The notes beneath the pieces were generated by a model. It did not search any database and was not told the origin of the DNA. It saw nothing but the letters and a program-made list of their open reading frames with translations. Shown here in pieces: positions 5,000 to 8,612 of a stretch of DNA of 8,612 nucleotides. The DNA is taken from positions 30,606 through 39,217 of the forward strand of contig DBZZ01000062.1 in assembly GCA_002311315.1 (NCBI GenBank), given 5' to 3'. The DNA comes from Methylococcaceae bacterium UBA1147 (lineage in GTDB: Bacteria; Pseudomonadota; Gammaproteobacteria; Methylococcales; UBA1147). Each line of letters starts with the position of its first letter. The stretch's first letter is position 1. Position numbers and translations under genes: made by a program.

Positions 5000-5166
5000 T
5001 TGAATTTTTGTTCAAGGTGGGTTTTCTTGTTGGACTTTGTTGTCTATTCGGGTGGTTGCTTGGATCTGCAAAGGAGAAATGGGATTGGGATGACACCGAT
5101 TGGTTTTTCAGGTTTCCTTTCTTTGTCTTAGTGGGGTTGGGAATTTTTCTGTGGATCAGTAAATAG
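4996..5166 (+). CDS. 56-residue protein with two membrane helices
   Basis: The ATG at 4996 follows a ribosome site (AGGGAAGG, 4 bases upstream) and opens 56 codons ending in TAG. Residues about 3-23 (FLFKVGFLVGLCCLFGWLLG) and 37-54 (FFRFPFFVLVGLGIFLW) are hydrophobic helices. They are joined by a short polar loop rich in Trp and Asp (KEKWDWDDTDW). This is a helical hairpin in the inner membrane. No family is recognised. It is the only plus-strand gene between 4052 and the right edge, and it faces the Sel1 genes convergently. A 26-codon ORF overlaps its start by ATGA. A small hairpin (CCGGT-CTT-ACCGG, 5175-5187) follows the stop but has no T-run. Confidence 0.65.
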   Translation: MIEFLFKVGFLVGLCCLFGWLLGSAKEKWDWDDTDWFFRFPFFVLVGLGIFLWISK

Positions 5167-5190
5167 ACTTAGATCCGGTCTTACCGGCAC

Positions 5191-5224
5191 AAAAACCCTC
5201 ACAAAGCATATGCCTCGCAGGGTT
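5191..5224 (-). terminator. terminator of the downstream Sel1 lipoprotein gene
   Basis: On the minus strand, AACCCT and AGGGTT pair around an imperfect, partly paired loop, followed by a T-run (TTTTT at 5191-5195). It lies 12 bases past the stop of the Sel1 lipoprotein gene. Confidence 0.6.
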
Positions 5225-5235
5225 CCAATTAATTT

Positions 5236-5592
5236 TTATCGGTTCTTCTCCATCCACTGCCTTGCTAATCGTTGTGCTTTTGCTATCTGATATGGGGTCA
5301 ACAGCCGGTGGGCAATCGTGTCTCTAAATTCTTTTGCTTTCCCCTCATAACCATTCCATGCTGCAAGGTTGTAAAACATATGTGCCATTACATAATCTTG
5401 GGGAATCCCTTCTCCCTTGTGATACATCCACCCTAGATTGAATTGTGCCCGAGCATCCCCTTTCTCTGCTTTCACCTTGCAATCATTGAAATCCCCATCC
5501 CAGCAACTACCCGTATTTGTCCCAGATACCTTTACCCCAGAACAGGACACCAGCAACAAAACCGCGCTGATGATGTAGATGAGTTTTTTCAT
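5236..5592 (-). CDS. Sel1-like repeat lipoprotein
   Basis: This 118-residue protein starts with a lipoprotein signal: MKKLIYIISAVLLLVSC, with lipobox LVSC. It then has a short CWDGDFNDC segment, one Sel1-like (TPR-related) repeat (KAEKGDARAQFNLGWMYHKG, EGIPQDYVMAHMFYNLAA) and a C-terminal LTPYQIAKAQRLARQWMEK helix common in small Sel1 proteins. It is expected in the periplasm, lipid-anchored, as a protein-protein interaction module. The ATG at 5592 is chosen for the signal peptide and for the AGAGGA site just upstream; the frame is open further upstream but has no better start. It is a duplicate of the gene at 5744, with which it shares about 70 bases of upstream sequence. Each copy has its own terminator. 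Confidence 0.88.
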   Translation of the reverse strand: MKKLIYIISAVLLLVSCSGVKVSGTNTGSCWDGDFNDCKVKAEKGDARAQFNLGWMYHKGEGIPQDYVMAHMFYNLAAWNGYEGKAKEFRDTIAHRLLTPYQIAKAQRLARQWMEKNR

Positions 5593-5692
5593 TTCCTCTG
5601 CCCCTTTACACAGATCCGTTTGGAACGAGTATGCCACTACTTCTTTGAGGCAAACAAGGATTGTCCTAGTGGATTGACTTAATAACAGGCAC

Positions 5693-5717
5693 AAAAAAAG
5701 GAGTGATTTTCCACTCC
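5693..5717 (-). terminator. intrinsic terminator between the two Sel1 genes
   Basis: On the minus strand, GGAGTG, loop GAAAAT, CACTCC form a 6-bp stem followed by seven T's. It lies 26 bases after the stop of the gene at 5744, so the downstream copy must have its own promoter or depend on readthrough. Confidence 0.82.
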
Positions 5718-5743
5718 GCTCCTTGCTGTTGTTCGGTTAAATT

Positions 5744-6091
5744 TTATCGGTGCTTCTGCATCCATTCCCTTGCTAAACCTTGTGCTTTCTCTATTTGAGA
5801 GGAAGTCATTCCCTTGGCAATAAAATCCCGGCTATCTGCTCCCACATCTCCTCCCACATCACTACGATTTGCTGCCCGAATGGTGAAAAACATATATGCC
5901 CTTACATAATCTTTGGGAACTCCTTTTCCTGTAGCATACATCACCCCTAGCATTGTTTGTGCCGAAACATCCCCTTGCTCTGCTTTCACATTGCAGTCAT
6001 TTAAATCCCTATACTTACAACCACCAGCATTTGCTCCAAAAGAAGACGCCAGTAGCAGAACCGCACTGACGATATAGATGAATTTCTTCAT
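5744..6091 (-). CDS. Sel1-like repeat exported protein
   Basis: This 115-residue protein begins with signal peptide MKKFIYIVSAVLLLASSFGA. It ends with a likely ANA-G cleavage site instead of a lipobox, so this copy is predicted to be soluble in the periplasm, unlike its lipoprotein duplicate. The CKYRDLNDC segment, one Sel1-like repeat (KAEQGDVSAQTMLGVMYATG, KGVPKDYVRAYMFFTIRAA) and the MTSSQIEKAQGLAREWM helix match the duplicate in order. The ATG at 6091 has AAAGGGGGC about 10 bases upstream and overlaps the stop of a 26-codon leader ORF (ATGA). The two Cys of the first segment are kept in both copies and could form a disulfide. Confidence 0.88.
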   Translation of the reverse strand: MKKFIYIVSAVLLLASSFGANAGGCKYRDLNDCNVKAEQGDVSAQTMLGVMYATGKGVPKDYVRAYMFFTIRAANRSDVGGDVGADSRDFIAKGMTSSQIEKAQGLAREWMQKHR

Positions 6092-6168
6092 TTCTTGCGC
6101 CCCCTTTGCACAAATCCATTTCTTTTGAGTATGCCTCTCTTCGTTGCGGCAAACAAGGGTTCTGCCAT
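6088..6168 (-). CDS. 26-residue leader ORF overlapping a Sel1 gene
   Basis: The ATG at 6168 is preceded by a consensus ribosome site (AGGAGG at 6173-6178, 4 bases away), the best in the window. The 26-residue basic product begins MAEPLFAATKRGILKRNGF. Its TGA overlaps the Sel1 ATG as ATGA, a classic coupling arrangement. In the duplicated Sel1 gene the matching upstream DNA is conserved, but the ATG segment is missing and the frame carries a TAG. The leader is therefore specific to this copy. It is probably regulatory or serves to feed ribosomes to the Sel1 start; no function for the peptide itself is evident. Confidence 0.55.
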   Translation of the reverse strand: MAEPLFAATKRGILKRNGFVQRGRKK

Positions 6169-6261
6169 GGTACCTCCTATGAGGATGAACTCGTCGACAA
6201 AAACCTTTTCCGTCAACCGGGAGAAAGTAAATGGATGAAGCCGATGCAACGGTAGTCATCC

Positions 6262-8008
6262 CTAACGAACAACGCAGAGGCAGAAAAAAGACCACCATTC
6301 CCCACTATTCAACAATAACTGAGTGGTTTTATTATGACCTATCACCTCAACTGGACTCCTTTTTCTTTTTTTTAGTTTCCCTGAATCGACCAACACCCTC
6401 TTTGAGAACTTCCCTTTGATTATCTCATAACCCCCTTTGGGTTTACTCTTTGGGTCTTTCCATACAAGTTTGTCACCGACCACTGGAATCTTGAAAGTCA
6501 GGTCAAGTTGATGAGTTTGAGAGTCAATCGTTCTGACTCCAATCTTTTCAAGGATTCCGACCAAAAAGTCCTTCTTCTCTTCTGGTGGAAAGGAGTTGAG
6601 TTCGTCGAATTTATCTCGATAACTGTGACACCCAATCAACCCACTTCGTATGACTTTCAACACCACGAATCTTGTTATTGAACTCTTCCCGTTTACCTCG
6701 AAGACCAAGAAGATGTTCATCAACATTATTGATGATTGGAATAATTTCTTCAGGGTTTCTCTTCTTTAGGAGGCGGTCCGTTTCAAGAGTAATCAGGGTC
6801 TTTCTAGTCTCGTGGATTTCATTTTCAATCGACCGTAACTTCGTTTTCAGTTTCCTCATCTGTTCTTTGTCGAACGGGTGGGTCTTCTCTCCATCCTGAA
6901 GAACCTCTTTTTTCACTTCCTCCTTGTAAAGGTGAGGCTGTGACAAAACATTAGTCACCGCATCCCACACAAGAGTGTCAGTCTCTTCAATCTTCAAATA
7001 CCGAGAGTTCTCACACTTTTTATCTTTTTTAGGATCACCCCTGTAGACGAAGTTCCGTTCTTTTCGGGGACAGTAATATACGGACCGGTTCGTTTTCTGA
7101 TAAATCCGACCTGAAAACCAAGTTCCACAATGGTCACAGAACAACAGTTCTCGCAGCAGATAGAACTTCTTTAGATTTGGTTCTTTAGTCAGTATTTGGG
7201 ACCGTTTCTTCTGAAGAGTCCTTACTTCATTTACGAGGGTTGGTGATATGACCGTAGGTCAAACGATTCGAATCGTTTGACCCGACAACTTATCGGTCAT
7301 CTCATAGTAACCCGAGAAGTGAGTGTTATGAAAAAGTTGGGTGATGGACCCAAAACTCCAAGTGGGGTTATTCCTTCTTGTATGAACCCCATTCTCCATT
7401 AGAGACATTCGGATTTCTCTGATGGGTTGTCCGTCCCGATACTGTTCGAAGATAAACTCGACCCACTTCGACTCTTCTTCATTGACCACTAACTTCTTGT
7501 CAACGACCTTGTAACCGTATGGTGGAGGTCCACCCAACCAAAATCCTTGTTTTATCCTGTTGAGTTTTCCTAACCGGGACCGTTCAGTCCTGACCTTATT
7601 ATCGTAAGATGAAATCTCACTCAAAATCCCAATCAACAAGTCATCGATAGGATTCTTCAAGTCCATCTTCCCAGACGGAGTGTGGAGAGTTACACCGTGT
7701 TCCAAGAGTTTGAAACGAATCATCCCCCAAGTCTTTTGATTCCGAGACAAACGGTCAGTGTTGTAGACAAAGAGGTGTTTGACTGTCCCCGATTCTATTT
7801 CTGATATGAGTTCCAACAGAACAGGTCTGTTGTCGAGGTCATCAAATCGGCTGGATTGACCACCCTCGTTCCAGAGTTTGAACCCAAACCCAAGTTCCTC
7901 TGATTTTTTCAGTCCGAGTTCTTTTTGAGTCTCAGGAGAAGTCCCCTCGTCTTCTTGAGAAGCGGAACTAACACGGATATAGGAATGAAGAATTTAGTCA
8001 GGGTTCAT
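6262..8008 (-). pseudogene. large serine recombinase, inactivated
   Basis: Read in order, this is a nearly full large serine recombinase. The resolvase domain (7981-7547) has the catalytic YIRVSSASQ start and the YNTDRLSRN motif. The recombinase domain (from 7546) has FWLGGPPPYGYKV. A zinc ribbon has CDHC (7138-7127) with later Cys near 7072 and 7015. A coiled coil follows (KEQMRKLKTKLRSIENEI), then a C-terminal region with KIPVVGDKLVWKDPK. Lesions are an ATG at 8008 followed four codons later by TAA (7994-7996), before YIRVSS; an in-frame TGA at 7259-7261, inside a 26-bp palindrome; and a frameshift at about 6618-6630 that moves the C-terminus to another frame. Large serine recombinases integrate or excise elements at att sites, so this marks a second dead mobile element, next to MORN genes. 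Confidence 0.88.
7257..7282. repeat. 26-bp perfect palindrome inside the recombinase pseudogene
   Basis: The half GGTCAAACGATTC is followed directly by its exact reverse complement GAATCGTTTGACC, with no spacer. It spans the codons for the end of the SGQTIRIV segment and includes the TGA stop. Homology on both sides of the recombinase continues in the same frame, so the palindrome arose within the gene rather than by a large insertion. Confidence 0.95.
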
Positions 8009-8032
8009 CAGTTGGTACAAAACGTAGTTTTA
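8005..8032 (-). repeat. MORN-gene 3' flanking element, truncated copy
   Basis: After the TAA of the frameshifted MORN gene, the minus strand reads AAAACTACGTTTTGTACC and then AACTGATGA, matching the start of the element behind the other MORN genes. The match stops there, where the other copies continue GAAGTGTTTAGAGG. The break coincides with the recombinase start codon, so it may be an insertion boundary. Confidence 0.55.
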
Positions 8033-8355
8033 TTGGACTTCCACACCATCCTTGTATATCTCGGTTCTGGTGAAATTTCCATCTTCACTCCACCAAGTCC
8101 AAAGTCCTTCTTGTTTACCCTCTTTGAGGTTTCCTTCCCTTTCCTTCTGTCCGTTCTCATACCAGTAAGTCCAAAGTCCTTCTTCCATCCCATCTTTGAG
8201 GTTTCCTTCCGACTTCTTCTGTCCGTTGTCGTACCAGTAAGTCCAATGTCCATCTCGTTTCCCATTCTTCCAGTTCCCTTCTTCCCTCCACCATCTTCGG
8301 GGGAATAGTAGTCAACGTGATGTTTGTCCCCCAAAGTCTTATCTGACGAATTCAT
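8030..8355 (-). pseudogene. MORN-variant repeat protein with a 1-base frameshift
   Basis: The ATG at 8355 has a good ribosome site (AGGGAG, about 5 bases upstream). The first frame encodes MNSSDKTLGDKHHVDYYSPE, matching the family start (VDYY). At about 8290-8296 the frame must shift by one base, after which MORN-variant units follow without a break: GNWKNGKRDGHWTYWYDNGQ, EGNLKDGMEEGLWTYWYENG, EGNLKEGKQEGLW, then the tail TEIYKDGVEVQ and TAA. The second frame has a stop just upstream of the shift and no start codon, so the product cannot be made without the shift. A single lost base, or a sequencing error near a five-C run, explains it. The rest looks intact, so the damage would be recent. 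The gene lies just upstream of the dead recombinase on the same strand. Confidence 0.8.
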
Positions 8356-8370
8356 AACAACTCCCTGAAC

Positions 8371-8396
8371 AAAAAAGGGGAACCGACAGGTTCCTC
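8371..8396 (-). terminator. intrinsic terminator after the right-edge MORN gene
   Basis: On the minus strand, GGAACC, loop TGTC, GGTTCC form a 6-bp stem followed by CC and six T's. It lies between the stop of the right-edge MORN gene and the ribosome site of the frameshifted MORN gene, so the two are probably transcribed separately. Confidence 0.75.
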
Positions 8397-8434
8397 TAAA
8401 CACTTCTCATCAGTCGGTACACAGAGTAGTTCTA
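8393..8434 (-). repeat. MORN-gene 3' flanking element, copy after the right-edge MORN gene
   Basis: Starting at the TAG, the minus strand reads TAGAACTACTC, TGTGTACCGACTGATGA and GAAGTGTTTAGAGG. These blocks recur in order behind the MORN lipoprotein gene and in part at two other places. The end overlaps the first arm of the terminator. Confidence 0.6.
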
Positions 8435-8612
8435 TTTGAGTAACACACCGTTCTTGTAGATTTTGGTTTCAGTGATGTTTCCGTTTTTGTTCCAAGAAGT
8501 CCAAAGCCCATCGTTCTTCCCATCCTTGTAGTTCCATTCCTTTTTCTTCTGCCCATTCTCATACCAAAAAGTATCGAGTCCATCTTCATTACCATCCTTG
8601 TAGTGTTTTTCC
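8432..8612 (-). CDS. MORN-variant repeat protein, 5' end outside the window
   Basis: The last 59 codons of a MORN-variant gene are present: one full unit (KHYKDGNEDGLDTFWYENGQ), another (KKKEWNYKDGKNDGLWTSW), and the family tail TKIYKNGVLLK with TAG. The frame is open to the right edge with no start, so the true length is unknown. The tail residues and the DNA after the stop closely resemble those of the MORN lipoprotein at 304, suggesting close kinship. A terminator follows within 65 bases. Confidence 0.88.
   Translation of the reverse strand, partial: EKHYKDGNEDGLDTFWYENGQKKKEWNYKDGKNDGLWTSWNKNGNITETKIYKNGVLLK

Noticed and set aside
7925..8308. Plus-strand frame opposite the frameshifted MORN gene
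   Set aside because: It is an antisense shadow of the MORN repeats.
304..8612. CRISPR array, given regular repeats
   Set aside because: The regular repeats are 72-bp coding units of MORN proteins without unique spacers, and no cas genes are present.

Overview
The window looks like an accessory region of a Gram-negative bacterium. Two genes encode lipoproteins with clear lipoboxes, base composition is moderate (roughly low-to-mid 40s % GC by eye), and Shine-Dalgarno sites are ordinary. I cannot name the organism. The content (MORN-variant repeat proteins, Sel1-like proteins, an antibiotic-biosynthesis-monooxygenase-fold protein, decayed recombinases) would suit an environmental or marine proteobacterium-like genome, but that is inference.

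Layout. Positions 1-1510 carry minus-strand genes: a small secreted-peptide ORF with an internal amber codon (44-232), a MORN lipoprotein (304-648), a 23-residue membrane peptide (765-836), a MORN protein (948-1226) and an 81-residue unknown protein (1240-1485). At 1506-2092 is a decayed short tyrosine recombinase on the minus strand. A plus-strand cluster follows: a nine-unit MORN protein (2285-2962), an ABM-fold protein (3031-3333), a six-unit MORN protein (3428-3931) and a strong hairpin terminator (4024-4052). Converging on that terminator from the right are tiny minus-strand ORFs (4071-4520) that encode related single-helix peptides. A 56-residue two-helix membrane protein lies at 4996-5166 on the plus strand. 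Two tandem-duplicated Sel1 genes, each with its own terminator, lie at 5236-6091 on the minus strand; one is preceded by an overlapping leader ORF. A large serine recombinase pseudogene (6262-8008, minus) comes next, then a frameshifted MORN gene (8030-8355) and a MORN gene running off the right edge (8432-8612).

The unifying theme is a dispersed family of six MORN-variant paralogs, several sharing a 3' flanking sequence. It is interrupted by two dead site-specific recombinases and interspersed with many very short membrane or secreted peptides. MORN-variant proteins are often annotated as YwqK-family antitoxins, but no toxin is recognisable here. Repeated in-frame stops and frameshifts argue that much of the region is decaying; assembly or read error is an alternative for any single lesion. 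The best candidate for something undescribed is the set of tiny paralogous membrane peptides at 4071-4520.
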